Source of the DNA: Pedobacter sp. Leaf250 | Lineage (GTDB): Bacteria; Bacteroidota; Bacteroidia; Sphingobacteriales; Sphingobacteriaceae | Assembly (NCBI RefSeq): GCF_920984735.1 | Contig: NZ_CAKLBU010000010.1 | Location: 1 to 64,000, forward strand | Length of the DNA: 64,000 nt | Reading direction: 5' to 3' | In this document: piece after piece, positions 1-9,187 of the stretch | Position numbering within the stretch: position 1 is the stretch's first letter | How the letters are laid out: the number at the start of each line of letters is the position of its first letter | Notes under the pieces: model-generated | What the model was told of the DNA's origin: nothing | The model's input: the letters and a program-made list of their open reading frames with translations, nothing else | Database searches by the model: none | Position numbers and translations under genes: made by a program

Positions 1-59
1 CAGCCTATGACAACCAGTATTTACTAAAAGAGAATAGCGTACAGACACAAATTGCATAA
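1..59 (+). CDS. 3' end of an unidentified CDS cut by the window edge
   Basis: One plus-strand frame is open from position 3 and closes with TAA at 57-59, giving about 18 C-terminal residues that end in VQTQIA. The fragment is too short for any family assignment, and chance openness cannot be excluded. A 9-bp inverted repeat (34-42 with 60-68, ATAGCGTAC) straddles the stop and could be a 3' hairpin, although no T-run follows it. Confidence 0.3.
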   Translation, partial: AYDNQYLLKENSVQTQIA

Positions 60-258
60 GTACGCTATACAGGCTAGTTCTGGACTGCCTTAGAATAACA
101 AAAGTATGAAAATTAATATTTCATTTGCAAATCAACACAGAATCTTACATGTTTAAAACCTAATCTAAGAGAGCAACTTTCATTGAATTCGGAAAATATT
201 GAGCTGAGGTTTTCATCATCCTTCCATCGGGAAATTGCCCGCATAGCGGATAATCATA

Positions 259-1665
259 CTAATTCCAGCCCCCTCCTAAACTCCTGTATAAACCAACCAC
301 TGCATTCAGTTGCTCGGTTTTAATTGCAGTTAACTCCAGTTCGCTTTGCAATAAATTCCCCTGAGCAGTAATCACCTCTAAATAATTTGCCATGCCGCTC
401 TTAAATAATAAACTTGCATTTTTCGAAGCCTGCTGCAAAGTTTGCGCCCTCTTTTCTGCAATGCTGTATTGCGTTTTCAGCTTCTCAACTTTAGTTAACT
501 CATCGGAAACCTCGCCTACAGCATTAATTACCGATTGACGGAATTGAATAACTGTTTTCTCTCTATCAATTTTTGCCAACTCCAAATTAGATTTCAGCTG
601 TCCTCTTTGAAAGATCGGTTGGGTAATTCCACCCGAAACCAAACCAAATAAAGAGGCTGGCATACTGAACCAATTGCTGGCCTTGAACGAATTTACACCG
701 CCACTAGCCGTAATAATCAGAGAAGGATACAAACTGGCTTTCGCCACACCAACTTTAGCATTTGCTACATTTAAAGCCAGTTCTGCAGATTTAATATCTG
801 GCCTGCGGCTGAGCAAAGCGGATGGAAAACCTGCATTCAAATCTTGCGGTATAGCCATTTTATCCAAACGGCTGGTGCGATTGATCGATTGAGGCAATGT
901 ACCGATTAAAACACTTAAAGCATTTTCCTGCAGGGTTACATTTTGCTCCAGTCGAGGAATCAGTTGTGCCGCATTTAGCTGCTGTGCTTCTGCCTGCTGA
1001 ATGGCTAGCGAAGTAACCTGACCGGCATCAAACTGTAAATGGATAATCCTCAATGTACTATCATTAAGCTTTAGGTTTTTCTTAGCAATTTCCAGTTGAG
1101 CATCTAACATCAAAAGATTATAATAACCTTGCGCAACGTTTGCCACCAACCGGGTTTGAACTGCCTTGCGGGCTTCTTCTGTTTGCAAAAAACTGGCTAA
1201 AGCGCCAGCTTTCTGATTGCGTATTTTACCCCAGATATCGGCTTCCCAAAACACACCAAGGTTAGCACTGTAATCTTCAATATGCGTGGAGCCTGTAAAC
1301 TGGTTCAGGCTCAAACCATTTAAACTATTGTCAGAAGGGCGACTAGAACTGGCCGCAACCTGCAACTTCAATTCAGGTAAATAACCCAGTTTCGATTGTT
1401 TAAATAAAACCTCCGCAGCATCAATATTTTTCAATGCAATTTGCATGTCGTAATTTTTAAGCAATGCAGTGTCAATTAAATGCTGAACCGTAAGGTCGTT
1501 GATAAAATTCTTCAAAGGCAAATCGCCTATGCTCGAAGAATCTTTTTGTATGGCATTTCTAAATAATCCTGGCGCAACATTTGGCAAGGATAAATCTTTC
1601 GAAACCGAACATCCGCTCCAGATTAAGGCAAGAAGCAGGATGGCAATAATATTAAACCGTTTCAT
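259..1665 (-). CDS. RND efflux outer-membrane factor (TolC/OprM/NodT-like lipoprotein)
   Basis: This is the outer-membrane channel of a tripartite efflux system that exports substrates from the periplasmic pump-adaptor complex. From the chosen ATG at 1665 the product has 468 residues, begins with a lipoprotein signal (hydrophobic stretch, then WSGC with Cys19 as the lipidation site) and contains two OEP-type repeats with long helical stretches; LLSRRPDI and the GGITQPIF segment near residue 350 are typical of the NodT/CusC family. An upstream in-frame start would add 31 residues before the signal peptide, so it is rejected. The start overlaps the 3' end of the pump gene by 14 nt, which indicates translational coupling. 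Substrate unknown. Confidence 0.93.
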   Translation of the reverse strand: MKRFNIIAILLLALIWSGCSVSKDLSLPNVAPGLFRNAIQKDSSSIGDLPLKNFINDLTVQHLIDTALLKNYDMQIALKNIDAAEVLFKQSKLGYLPELKLQVAASSSRPSDNSLNGLSLNQFTGSTHIEDYSANLGVFWEADIWGKIRNQKAGALASFLQTEEARKAVQTRLVANVAQGYYNLLMLDAQLEIAKKNLKLNDSTLRIIHLQFDAGQVTSLAIQQAEAQQLNAAQLIPRLEQNVTLQENALSVLIGTLPQSINRTSRLDKMAIPQDLNAGFPSALLSRRPDIKSAELALNVANAKVGVAKASLYPSLIITASGGVNSFKASNWFSMPASLFGLVSGGITQPIFQRGQLKSNLELAKIDREKTVIQFRQSVINAVGEVSDELTKVEKLKTQYSIAEKRAQTLQQASKNASLLFKSGMANYLEVITAQGNLLQSELELTAIKTEQLNAVVGLYRSLGGGWN

Positions 1666-4600
1666 ATATTTCTTGATTGATAAGCTTTTCCTCGTGATGA
1701 GAAGAAACCTCATGTGAATTTTTAGAGAACTTTTCTTGTAGTGCCTGGAAGATGACAAACAGTACCGGAATGATAAATAAGCCCAGAATTACTCCAGAAA
1801 CCATTCCTCCTGCAGCACCAATACTAATCGAATGGTTACCTTGAGCCGATGGACCTGTAGCGCCCATCATCGGAATTAAACCTACAATGAAAGCCAGGGA
1901 TGTCATGATAATCGGACGCAACCTCGATTTCGAAGCTTCCAAAGCCGATGAAACCAAAGGTTCACCTGCTCGTCGTCGCTGTACCGCAAACTCCACAATT
2001 AGGATGGCATTTTTAGCTAACAAACCGATAAGCATAATCAGGGCTACCTGAACATAAATATTATTCTGAATTCCTGTTAAACCGATGGCAACGAATACAC
2101 CAAATATTCCCGCAGGGATGGATAAAATAACTGCCAGTGGCAGGATATAACTTTCATATTGTGCCGATAACAGGAAGTAAATGAACACCAAACACAACAG
2201 GAAGATTACAGTAGATTGGCCACCCGAAGAAATTTCTTCACGGGTTTGACCCGAAAATTCATAGCTGTAACCTGCAGGCAATTGTTTTTCTGCCACTTCT
2301 TCAATTGCTTTAATCGCCTGGCCTGAACTAAAGCCGGGTTTAGGAATCGCATTGATGGAAATGGAATTGAACAAATTATATCTGGATGCCGTTTCTGAAC
2401 CATAAATGCGGCTTAACTTCACCAAAGTATTCAATGGAACCATTTCGCCACGGTTGCTTTTTACAAAAACACGGTCGATGGATGACGGGTCTGCCCTATC
2501 CTGCACATCAGCCTGAACAACCACACGGTAATATTTACCAAAACGATTGAAATCTGAAGCCTGTGCACTACCAAAATAAGTCTGCATCGTTTGCAGAATG
2601 TCTTTCACATTCACACCCAATTGGTCAGCTTTTTCATCATTGATATCCAATTGTAACTGCGGATAATCTGCTTTGAAACTGGTAAAGGCCACGGCAATTT
2701 CCGGACGTTTCATCAGCTCGCCGATAAATTGTTGAGAAATACCGCTGAATTTATCCAGCTTACCACCTGTTTTATCCTGCAACACCATATCCAAAGCTTC
2801 CACATTACTAAATCCCGGTACCGTTGGAAAACTAAACACGAAGAAACTACCGCCAGAAATGGCACCTAATTTTCCACGCACCTGATTCATAATTTCCTCA
2901 ATGTTTTTCACGGCACCGCGTTCTTCATTCGGCTTAAGTAAAACAAAAACCACAGCTGAAGATGGACTGGTAGAATTCGTCAATAAGTTGAAACCCGATA
3001 TCGCAGTTACATCTCTCGAGGCATCAAGTTTACTTAATAAAGTTTCAGCTTCGGTCATTACTTTTTGTGTTCCATCCAGCGATGTTCCCGATGGCGTGTT
3101 TACCGCAATGGCGATAAAACCTTGATCTTCCGTTGGGATAAAGCCTGCTGGAGTAGTTTTTACCATGAAAACAGTGGCCAAAGTAATTAATACCAAACCA
3201 GCCATGCTCAACCATTTATGGCGTACCAAAAATTTTAATCCGCCAACATAGCGGTTAGTTAAGGAGTTGAAACTATGGTTAAATCCATTGAAGAAGCGTT
3301 GCTTAAAGTTTGGTTTCTCCTCTGGTTTTCCATGAGAATTGGAATGATTATCTTTTAAAAACAACGCTGCAAGTGCCGGACTCAAAGTCAAAGCATTAAC
3401 CGCTGAAATTACAATCGCAATGGCCATGGTAAAGGCAAACTGACGATAGAAAACCCCTGTCGAGCCCTCCATAAATCCAACGGGTAAAAACACCGCCGCC
3501 ATAACCAGGGTGATGGAAATAATCGCACCGGTAATTTCATGCATCGCCTCGTGGGTAGCTGCTTTCGGACCTAAATGTTTGTGCTCCATCTTGGCATGCA
3601 CCGCCTCAACCACCACAATTGCATCATCCACCACAATACCAATCGCCAGAATTAAAGCAAATAAGGTTAGTAAGTTGATCGAGAATCCAAACAACTGCAT
3701 AAAGAAAAATGTACCCAAAATAGCTACCGGAACGGCAATCGCCGGAATTAATGTCGACCTGAAATCCTGCAGGAACAAGAACACCACGATGAAAACCAGA
3801 ATAAAAGCTTCAACCAATGTATGCTCAACTTGTTCAATCGATTGGTCTAAAGAAACTTTTGTACTGTAGAAAATATTCTTTTTAATGCCCGCCGGGAAAG
3901 TCTTCTCTTGCTTTTCCATTAGCTTATTAATCGCCACCTGGATATCATTCGAATTGGAACCTGCCAACTGAATAATACCAATTACAATGGCTTTCTTACC
4001 GTTGATACGGGTAATACTGTTATAAGAATAGGCACCAAGTTCAATTCTTGCAACATCTTTCAGATGCAAGATTGAACCGTCGGCATTGGAGCGTATAGCA
4101 ATATTTTCATATTCTTCGGGTTTGGTTAGCTTGCCTTTATATTTAATTACATATTCAAAAACTTCTTTGCTTTTCTCTCCGAATTTACCCGGAGCAGCCT
4201 CCAAACTTTTATCCTGAATGGCCCGCATAATTTCGTTTGGCGTAACCTGATAAGTAGCCATCTGCGTAGGGTTTAACCACACACGCATCGAATAATCTTT
4301 TACACCACCAAAAATAGCCGCCGAACCCACGCCCGAAATACGCTTGATTTCAGGAATAATATTGATTTGCGCATAATTGGCTACAAAAGTCTGATCGTAT
4401 TTCGATTCATCATCAGTATACATGCCAATTGCCATGATGAAACTATTTTGTTGTTTCGCCGTGGTTACCCCTTGCTGTACCACTTCTGCCGGCAGCTGAC
4501 TGGTTGCTTGCGCCACACGGTTTTGAACGTTAACCGCAGCCTGGTCGGCATTTGTACCTAATTTGAAGAACACTGTAATGGCTAATGAACCATCATTACT

Positions 4601-4846
4601 GGCAGTAGAACTCATGTAAGTCATGTTTTCTACTCCATTTATCGATTCTTCGAGTGATGGTGCTACCGAACGTAAAACTGTTTCGGCATTCGCTCCGGGA
4701 TAAACAGCCGTTACCAAAACCGATGGCGGCGCAATATCTGGAAACTGTTGCAAAGGCAACTTAGTAAGACCAAGTACACCCAATATCACCAATAAAATGG
4801 AGATTACGGTAGCCAGTACAGGTCTTTGTATAAATATCTTAAACAT
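1652..4846 (-). CDS. RND efflux pump, HAE1 family (AcrB/MexB-like inner-membrane transporter)
   Basis: Proton-driven inner-membrane pump of the tripartite system; 1064 residues, the usual length for HAE1 transporters. It starts MFKIFIQRPVLATVISILLV (TM1), has two large periplasmic loops, the paired acidic residues of the proton relay in TM4 (GIVVDDAIVVVEAV, about residues 400-415) and the matching lysine in TM10 (LLAKNAILIVEFA). A linker with a His/Asn/Lys-rich segment near residue 500 joins the two halves. The adaptor gene lies upstream and the outer-membrane factor downstream with overlap. HAE1 pumps commonly export drugs, dyes or detergents, but the substrate cannot be read from sequence. 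Confidence 0.96.
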   Translation of the reverse strand: MFKIFIQRPVLATVISILLVILGVLGLTKLPLQQFPDIAPPSVLVTAVYPGANAETVLRSVAPSLEESINGVENMTYMSSTASNDGSLAITVFFKLGTNADQAAVNVQNRVAQATSQLPAEVVQQGVTTAKQQNSFIMAIGMYTDDESKYDQTFVANYAQINIIPEIKRISGVGSAAIFGGVKDYSMRVWLNPTQMATYQVTPNEIMRAIQDKSLEAAPGKFGEKSKEVFEYVIKYKGKLTKPEEYENIAIRSNADGSILHLKDVARIELGAYSYNSITRINGKKAIVIGIIQLAGSNSNDIQVAINKLMEKQEKTFPAGIKKNIFYSTKVSLDQSIEQVEHTLVEAFILVFIVVFLFLQDFRSTLIPAIAVPVAILGTFFFMQLFGFSINLLTLFALILAIGIVVDDAIVVVEAVHAKMEHKHLGPKAATHEAMHEITGAIISITLVMAAVFLPVGFMEGSTGVFYRQFAFTMAIAIVISAVNALTLSPALAALFLKDNHSNSHGKPEEKPNFKQRFFNGFNHSFNSLTNRYVGGLKFLVRHKWLSMAGLVLITLATVFMVKTTPAGFIPTEDQGFIAIAVNTPSGTSLDGTQKVMTEAETLLSKLDASRDVTAISGFNLLTNSTSPSSAVVFVLLKPNEERGAVKNIEEIMNQVRGKLGAISGGSFFVFSFPTVPGFSNVEALDMVLQDKTGGKLDKFSGISQQFIGELMKRPEIAVAFTSFKADYPQLQLDINDEKADQLGVNVKDILQTMQTYFGSAQASDFNRFGKYYRVVVQADVQDRADPSSIDRVFVKSNRGEMVPLNTLVKLSRIYGSETASRYNLFNSISINAIPKPGFSSGQAIKAIEEVAEKQLPAGYSYEFSGQTREEISSGGQSTVIFLLCLVFIYFLLSAQYESYILPLAVILSIPAGIFGVFVAIGLTGIQNNIYVQVALIMLIGLLAKNAILIVEFAVQRRRAGEPLVSSALEASKSRLRPIIMTSLAFIVGLIPMMGATGPSAQGNHSISIGAAGGMVSGVILGLFIIPVLFVIFQALQEKFSKNSHEVSSHHEEKLINQEIYETV

Positions 4847-4960
4847 TATTTCTATTAATTTATTTTCTCTTTTTTACTTTAAGCTGTAGTCTTTCAACAT
4901 TTTACGATCTAAGGCACCTGAGAATAGCTTTGTTTTTAGCGTTAACGTTTTCGCTCTAGC

Positions 4961-5112
4961 CTTTGAACTTTCAACCTCGAACTTCCGACTTCGAACCTCC
5001 GACTATTTGAACTTTTGACTTTTAACTTTAGACTTTCAACTTCTAACTTCTAACTTCCGACTTCGGACCTCCGACTATTTGAACTTTTAACTTTTGACTT
5101 TCAACTTTCAAC
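4961..5112. repeat. Degenerate AACTTTTGACTTT tract with a 72-bp imperfect tandem duplication
   Basis: The gap between adaptor and pump genes is filled with variants of a 7-8 base unit (AACTTT, GACTTT, AACTTC, CGACTTC). A longer block starting AACTTCCGACTTCG at 4980 recurs at 5052 with few changes, giving a 72-bp period. It sits inside the efflux operon, so it is transcribed as a spacer of about 270 nt. A shorter tract of the same flavour occurs at about 55895-55930 upstream of mqnC. No protein is encoded. Confidence 0.75.
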
Positions 5113-5119
5113 TCCCTAA

Positions 5120-6316
5120 CTACTTTCTTAAATTCGCTGCTTTATCAGTGGCTTTCTCCGGCGTAATCACTTGTCCTTCCTGTAAACGGTCTAAGCCGCT
5201 TAAAACAATTTGATCGCCTGATTTTACACCATCTTTAACCAGGTAGTTGTTTCCGCTTTTACCTACAACTGTAATGGGCATTTTACTCACCTTGTTGCCT
5301 TTATTCAATGCGAAAACGAAAACTTTATCCTGCATTTCAACAGTTGCCGATTGCGGAATTAAAATCGCATCATCATGTTTTAAACCCAGACGAAGTTTAC
5401 CTGTATTTCCCGAACGTAAGGTTCCGCTGGCATTGGGAAAACTAGCCCTGAGGGTAATGGCACCGGTATTTTTATCGAACTGACCATCAATCATATCAAT
5501 TTTACCTTTAATCGGATAGATGGATTGATCAGCCAAAACCAGTTCAACTGCAGGAAGATGTTTAATTCTATCCGCAGGACTTTTACCTGGATAATTTGCA
5601 TTAAAACTGTTGAAATCATTTTCTGCCAAAGCGAAATACACATGCACCTCGTGGATGTCAGATAATTGCGTTAATGCGATTTGATCAGTCGGCGAAACCA
5701 AACTTCCCTGTTTCTTTGGAATACGACCGATATAACCACTCACTGTTGCTTTAACATTCGTGTAACCTAGATTAATTTGTGCCGATGCAACACTTGCTTT
5801 TGCCTGCTCTGCATTAGCCTGAGCGATTTTGTAAGCAGTTTTTGCAGTCTTCAGTTGAAATTCAGAAACAACCTTGTTTTGAACCAAAGGTGTTAGCTTA
5901 TCAACCTCCAATTGAGCGTTAAGTATTGCGGCTTCGGCAGCATGTAAACTTGCCTTTGCATTATTCAAAGCCTCGCGAAAAGGATTTTCATTGATTTTAA
6001 AGAGTGTTTGTCCTGCTGATACATAAGCACCCTCGTTAACTAAAACACTTTGCAAGTAACCACTTACCTGCGGGCGAACATCAATATCTACAGCACCTTG
6101 GATTGCTGCCGGATATTCTATAAATGTAGTTTCTGTGCTTTCATTAACCAGGCTCACAGGCAAAACCGGTGGCGGTGGCGCAGCAGCAGATTGGTCTGGA
6201 GCTGATTTACAGCTAACCAGTATAACGGATAAAACTGAAACAATTAATACTGTCTTAACCTGGTTAAACCGTTTAACACTGTTAAGTAAAATAAACAAAC
6301 GATGGATGGCATTCAT
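5120..6316 (-). CDS. RND efflux periplasmic adaptor (membrane fusion protein, HlyD/AcrA-like)
   Basis: Connects the pump to the outer-membrane factor. The 398 residues show a lipoprotein signal (hydrophobic stretch ending in LVSC, Cys36), a split biotinyl/lipoyl-like domain (first half near VDIDVRPQVSGYLQSVLVNEG, second near NVKATVSGYIGRIPKKQGSLV), an alpha-helical hairpin of about 80 residues between them, and beta-barrel and membrane-proximal domains. It is the first gene of the operon. A palindrome TTAACACTGTTAA lies inside its first 15 codons (6273-6285), matching the operator core upstream, so repressor binding may extend into the coding region. Confidence 0.94.
   Translation of the reverse strand: MNAIHRLFILLNSVKRFNQVKTVLIVSVLSVILVSCKSAPDQSAAAPPPPVLPVSLVNESTETTFIEYPAAIQGAVDIDVRPQVSGYLQSVLVNEGAYVSAGQTLFKINENPFREALNNAKASLHAAEAAILNAQLEVDKLTPLVQNKVVSEFQLKTAKTAYKIAQANAEQAKASVASAQINLGYTNVKATVSGYIGRIPKKQGSLVSPTDQIALTQLSDIHEVHVYFALAENDFNSFNANYPGKSPADRIKHLPAVELVLADQSIYPIKGKIDMIDGQFDKNTGAITLRASFPNASGTLRSGNTGKLRLGLKHDDAILIPQSATVEMQDKVFVFALNKGNKVSKMPITVVGKSGNNYLVKDGVKSGDQIVLSGLDRLQEGQVITPEKATDKAANLRK
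6273..6285. promoter_or_regulatory. Operator-like palindrome inside the adaptor gene
   Basis: TTAACACTGTTAA is palindromic apart from its centre and matches the TAACANNGTTA core of the shared blocks at 6350-6369 and 7013-7032. It lies about 31-43 nt inside the adaptor coding region. It may be an auxiliary site of the adjacent TetR repressor; no binding data exist here. Confidence 0.45.
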
Positions 6317-6349
6317 ATGATCTAAAATTATAGTGGATTTATAGTGTAT

Positions 6350-6369
6350 AAATAATCTAACAGTGTTAA
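6350..6369. promoter_or_regulatory. Putative TetR operator upstream of the efflux operon
   Basis: On the plus strand, AAATAATCTAACA plus two bases plus GTTAA occurs here, 34-53 nt upstream of the adaptor ATG, and again at 7013-7032 upstream of the TetR gene. Only the two bases in the middle of the TAAC..GTTA dyad differ (GT versus CC). Identical blocks at a repressor gene and its neighbouring efflux operon are the usual sign of a shared autoregulated operator. Confidence 0.65.
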
Positions 6370-6387
6370 ATTATCGGGTAAAAAAAA

Positions 6388-6993
6388 TTAACTGTTAATG
6401 GATAATGTAATGCCTTTAATGGCATCTTTTAAAATTTGTTGGTTTAGTTCGTCTGTTGTTCTGCCGTTAGGGCGCACCAGATTGATGGAAATTAAGCCAT
6501 GAATAATCGACCAGTAGGTGTAATATTTCATGCAGATATCATTTTCAGAAACTGGTTTTTTAGTAAATAACGATTCAATCACATCTCCCAGCATAGCCGA
6601 AACCTGTTCAGCTTCTTGCATGGAGTTTTTAACCGTACAACAAACCATGTCTACACCATACATCAATTGATAAAATTCTTTATGCGAAAAGGCGAAGTTC
6701 CAATACGCAACCCACATGGCCTCCATTTTATTTTCAGCAGATTCATGTTTGTCGCGAGCTTCTCGAATATCTTTACCCAAAATCTGATAACCTCTTCTGG
6801 TTAATTCAAGCAGAATACCCTCTTTGTTGGAGAAATATTCATAAATAATAGGTGCGGTGTATTCAATCTGGTCTGCAATTTTACGCATACTCAAAGCTTG
6901 CCACCCTTCAGTTTGAACAATGTTCAAGGCTGCATCCAGAATACTGGTTCTGGTTTCTTCTTTTAGTCGTAAAATTCTTTCTTTACTTCCCAT
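6388..6993 (-). CDS. TetR/AcrR-family transcriptional repressor
   Basis: One-component regulator, 201 residues from the ATG at 6993 (MGSKERILRLKEET); an upstream GTG start would add 11 unlikely residues running into the operator. The N-terminal helix-turn-helix is visible (ILDAALNIVQTEG, then SMRKIADQIEYTAPIIYEYFSNKEGIL), and the C-terminal part is the variable ligand-binding and dimerisation domain. It lies directly upstream of the RND efflux operon on the same strand but has its own promoter; the two promoters share a conserved 20-bp block, so it very probably represses the pump and itself. The inducer is unknown. Confidence 0.93.
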   Translation of the reverse strand: MGSKERILRLKEETRTSILDAALNIVQTEGWQALSMRKIADQIEYTAPIIYEYFSNKEGILLELTRRGYQILGKDIREARDKHESAENKMEAMWVAYWNFAFSHKEFYQLMYGVDMVCCTVKNSMQEAEQVSAMLGDVIESLFTKKPVSENDICMKYYTYWSIIHGLISINLVRPNGRTTDELNQQILKDAIKGITLSINS

Positions 6994-7012
6994 CACGGAA
7001 TTTATTAAGTGT

Positions 7013-7032
7013 AAATAATCTAACACCGTTAA
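7013..7032. promoter_or_regulatory. Putative autoregulatory TetR operator
   Basis: Second copy of the block AAATAATCTAACA plus two bases plus GTTAA, located 20-39 nt upstream of the TetR ATG. Position and near identity with 6350-6369 support autorepression together with control of the efflux operon. Confidence 0.65.
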
Positions 7033-7200
7033 GCAAATGTAGAACCATTTCAGAAACTGACAATCATTGAATTGTCAAATAGATTTTGTTAAATCGAAAA
7101 GTAACGTTAAAAGTATTTAAACCCACATTTATTCTCCAATATTTTATAATAGATTTTTTGTAGCTCACTGAATTCATTGACAAGCCGACATTTTTTATTT

Positions 7201-7362
7201 TTTGGAAAGCAGTGCCTGTAGTCATTTTGAAACATCAGTCCCGCTCTTCATTACAATCTTTTTGGAATATCACTACATCAATTATCGTCACTACGATGAG
7301 GAACGACGAAGCAATCTCCTTCACCAGAGCTACAAAAAGTATTTTCATTGCGGTCGGGTTTA
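7201..7362 (-). repeat. Mosaic intergenic repeat, copy 1 (with a nested REP-like palindrome)
   Basis: Read on the minus strand it begins TAAACCCGACCGCAATGAAAATACTTTTTG, reported here in two parts: TAAACCCGACCGCAATG and AAAATACTTTTTGTAG. It continues with an AAGCAATCT-type palindrome (about 7290-7320), then AAAAAGATTGTAATG and AGAGCGGGACTG, and ends TGCTTTCCAAA. The arms recur in at least six other gaps of the window, while the interior differs each time. Confidence 0.7.
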
Positions 7363-7896
7363 GAAAACTTGGGTAAGTGCATTAACATACAAACCACCTC
7401 TAACACCTCAAAGTTTTTTAAGCACTCCACAATTCCCCTCTTTCAGAGAGGTGCCCGCAGGCGTGGTGTTTAATATAGGCTGTCTTCAAGATGGTCGTAA
7501 TTTATAATGGTGCGCAACTTATATTAATTTTACATCGGTAACAGAACTGCGAAATCTTTTAAACTGTACCTACTAATTTAAAAGATTTAGCTTCGCTGAG
7601 CACTTCGTGGTTCTCCGCTTCGGTCGAAAAGACGAAATATTAACAACCTATCCGCCTTTCCAAATTGTCTTTCCATCCAACTAAGCCTTACCACTCTATC
7701 TCCGTTTCGCCAAAATCCGGCCTAACAAATTTTTGGGGATGCACTATCCACGCCAAAGTAGAAACTTCAAAACAAAAATTTTCAGCCGGTGTTTTTTGTT
7801 TCTTTTTGACATCAAAAAAAAAGGCCCGTCCGGCCAGGACAAAAAACATTCATTCTCCCTTAGCGTAAATCCTTAGCCAAAGCAATATATTCGCTA
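7363..7896. other. Gap without a supportable gene
   Basis: About 530 nt between a mosaic repeat and the GNAT gene. It holds a short dyad (CCTCTTTCAGAGAGG, about 7437-7451) followed by GTGCCCGCAGGCGTGG, which resembles dispersed intergenic repeats of Bacteroidota, and low-complexity A/T runs. An open frame of 67 codons at 7665-7868 has a composition unlike a protein and is not called. No RNA gene was recognised. Confidence 0.5.
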
Positions 7897-8331
7897 ATGA
7901 TTTACCGCGAAGCCAAAACAACCGACATCCCTCAAATTCAAATTGTAAGACACACTGTAAAAGAAAATACCTTATCCAACCCGGCATTAGTTACCGATGC
8001 GAACTGCGAAGAGTTTATTACGCAACGCGGTAAAGGCTGGGTTTGTGAAGTCGAGGGAGAAATTGTTGGTTTTTCTATTGTAGATTTGAAAGAAAACAAC
8101 GTTTGGGCGCTTTTCCTACGACCAGAATTTGAAAACAAAGGCATCGGAAAAGAACTACATCAATTAACGATGGATTGGTACTTCAGTAAAACAAAACAAG
8201 CCGTTTGGCTCGGTACAGCTCCCAATACAAAAGCAGAAAGGTTTTACGAATTACAAGGCTGGAAAAAAGTAGGAATGGTAAATAAAGGCGAAGTGAAATT
8301 TGAAATGACTTATGAAGATTGGGTGAGATAA
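7897..8331 (+). CDS. GNAT-family N-acetyltransferase
   Basis: Predicted acetyl-CoA-dependent acetyltransferase of 144 residues, a typical single-domain GNAT length. It shows the beta4-alpha3 acetyl-CoA pyrophosphate loop (FLRPEFENKGIGKELHQL, about residues 70-88) and a C-terminal motif B with NTKAERFYELQGWKKVG, where the NxxAxxFYxxxGF-like segment is typical. The substrate (small amine or peptide N-terminus) cannot be deduced. It stands alone between repeat-rich regions. Confidence 0.88.
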   Translation: MIYREAKTTDIPQIQIVRHTVKENTLSNPALVTDANCEEFITQRGKGWVCEVEGEIVGFSIVDLKENNVWALFLRPEFENKGIGKELHQLTMDWYFSKTKQAVWLGTAPNTKAERFYELQGWKKVGMVNKGEVKFEMTYEDWVR

Positions 8332-8338
8332 CGCTACT

Positions 8339-8398
8339 CGTCATTGCGAGGCACGAAGCAATCTCAACTGATAGATTGCTCGTGCATCGCAATAATGG
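8339..8398. repeat. REP-like palindrome (AAGCAATCT type)
   Basis: CGTCATTGCGAGGCACGAAG and the following CAATCT form the left arm; AGATTGCTCGTGCATCGCAAT forms a degenerate right arm (given as AGATTGCTCGTG, CATCGCAAT). The same arms occur at 9188-9294, 16192-16281, 24592-24661 and nested in 7201-7362. It lies between the GNAT gene and trpA and could act as a 3' stabilising hairpin. Confidence 0.7.
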
Positions 8399-8406
8399 AA
8401 ATACGC

Positions 8407-9174
8407 TTACCCCTTAAACTTCTGCATAAAACCACTTACACTTTCCTCGATATTCCCATCCTCAATTGCTTTAACAAAAGCAGTTCCAATGATGGCACCG
8501 TTTGCGTAAGAACAAGCTTTATCAAAAGTTTGTTTATCACTAATCCCAAAACCAATCATTGTTGGGTTTGTAAGATTCATGTTTTTAATCCTGCTGAAAT
8601 AAGTTTCTGTCGTATCACCAACCTCAAGGTTTTTTCCTGTTGTTGCTGATGACGAAAGCAGATATATAAATCCATTAGTTAATCCATCAATTTTATGAAT
8701 ACGTTCATCGGCTGTTTGTGGAGTGATTAAGAACACATTACTTAGGTTGTGTTCCTCAAAGCAACCTTTATAAAATTCTTCATATTCTACCATAGGCAAA
8801 TCAGGAACGATGCAGCCATCTACGCCAACCTCAGCACAGGCTTTACAGAAATTTTCTACACCAAATTGCAAAACAGGGTTCACATAACCCATCAGTAAAA
8901 CTGGAATAGTAACTTTTTTACGCAGGTCTTTCAATTGTTCAAAAAGCAGTTTCAAGGTCATACCTTGATCTAACGATTTCTTGCTGCTCGCCTGAATTAC
9001 AGGACCATCTGCAACAGGATCTGAATATGGGAAACCAATCTCCAGCATATCAGCACCAGATTTTTCTAAAGCTTCTGCAATTTGTATCGTGTCGCCGATA
9101 TTTGGATAACCAGCAGTGTAGTAAATTGATAATATATTTTTCTTCTCTTGGAAGAGTTGTTTGATTCTGTTCAT
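8407..9174 (-). CDS. trpA: Tryptophan synthase alpha subunit
   Basis: Cleaves indole-3-glycerol phosphate to indole and glyceraldehyde 3-phosphate; indole is channelled to TrpB. The 255 residues form one TIM barrel with the family signature LEIGFPYSDPVADGPVIQ near residues 45-62, containing the catalytic Glu (LEIG) and Asp (YSDP), and the phosphate-binding GFGISDKQ segment near residue 213. It is the last gene of the trpD-F-B-A cluster, separated from trpB by 129 nt with a REP-like palindrome. Confidence 0.97.
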   Translation of the reverse strand: MNRIKQLFQEKKNILSIYYTAGYPNIGDTIQIAEALEKSGADMLEIGFPYSDPVADGPVIQASSKKSLDQGMTLKLLFEQLKDLRKKVTIPVLLMGYVNPVLQFGVENFCKACAEVGVDGCIVPDLPMVEYEEFYKGCFEEHNLSNVFLITPQTADERIHKIDGLTNGFIYLLSSSATTGKNLEVGDTTETYFSRIKNMNLTNPTMIGFGISDKQTFDKACSYANGAIIGTAFVKAIEDGNIEESVSGFMQKFKG

Positions 9175-9187
9175 AAACTTAATCTTT

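Noticed and set aside
4961-5112. Repeat tract resembling a CRISPR array
   Set aside because: Units are degenerate 7-8 base words without conserved repeats of 25-40 bp, unique spacers or cas genes.
7665-7868. 67-codon plus-strand ORF between TetR and GNAT genes
   Set aside because: Composition rich in low-complexity A/T and C/G blocks, no domain, no plausible promoter, and located in a repeat-rich gap; not supportable as a gene.
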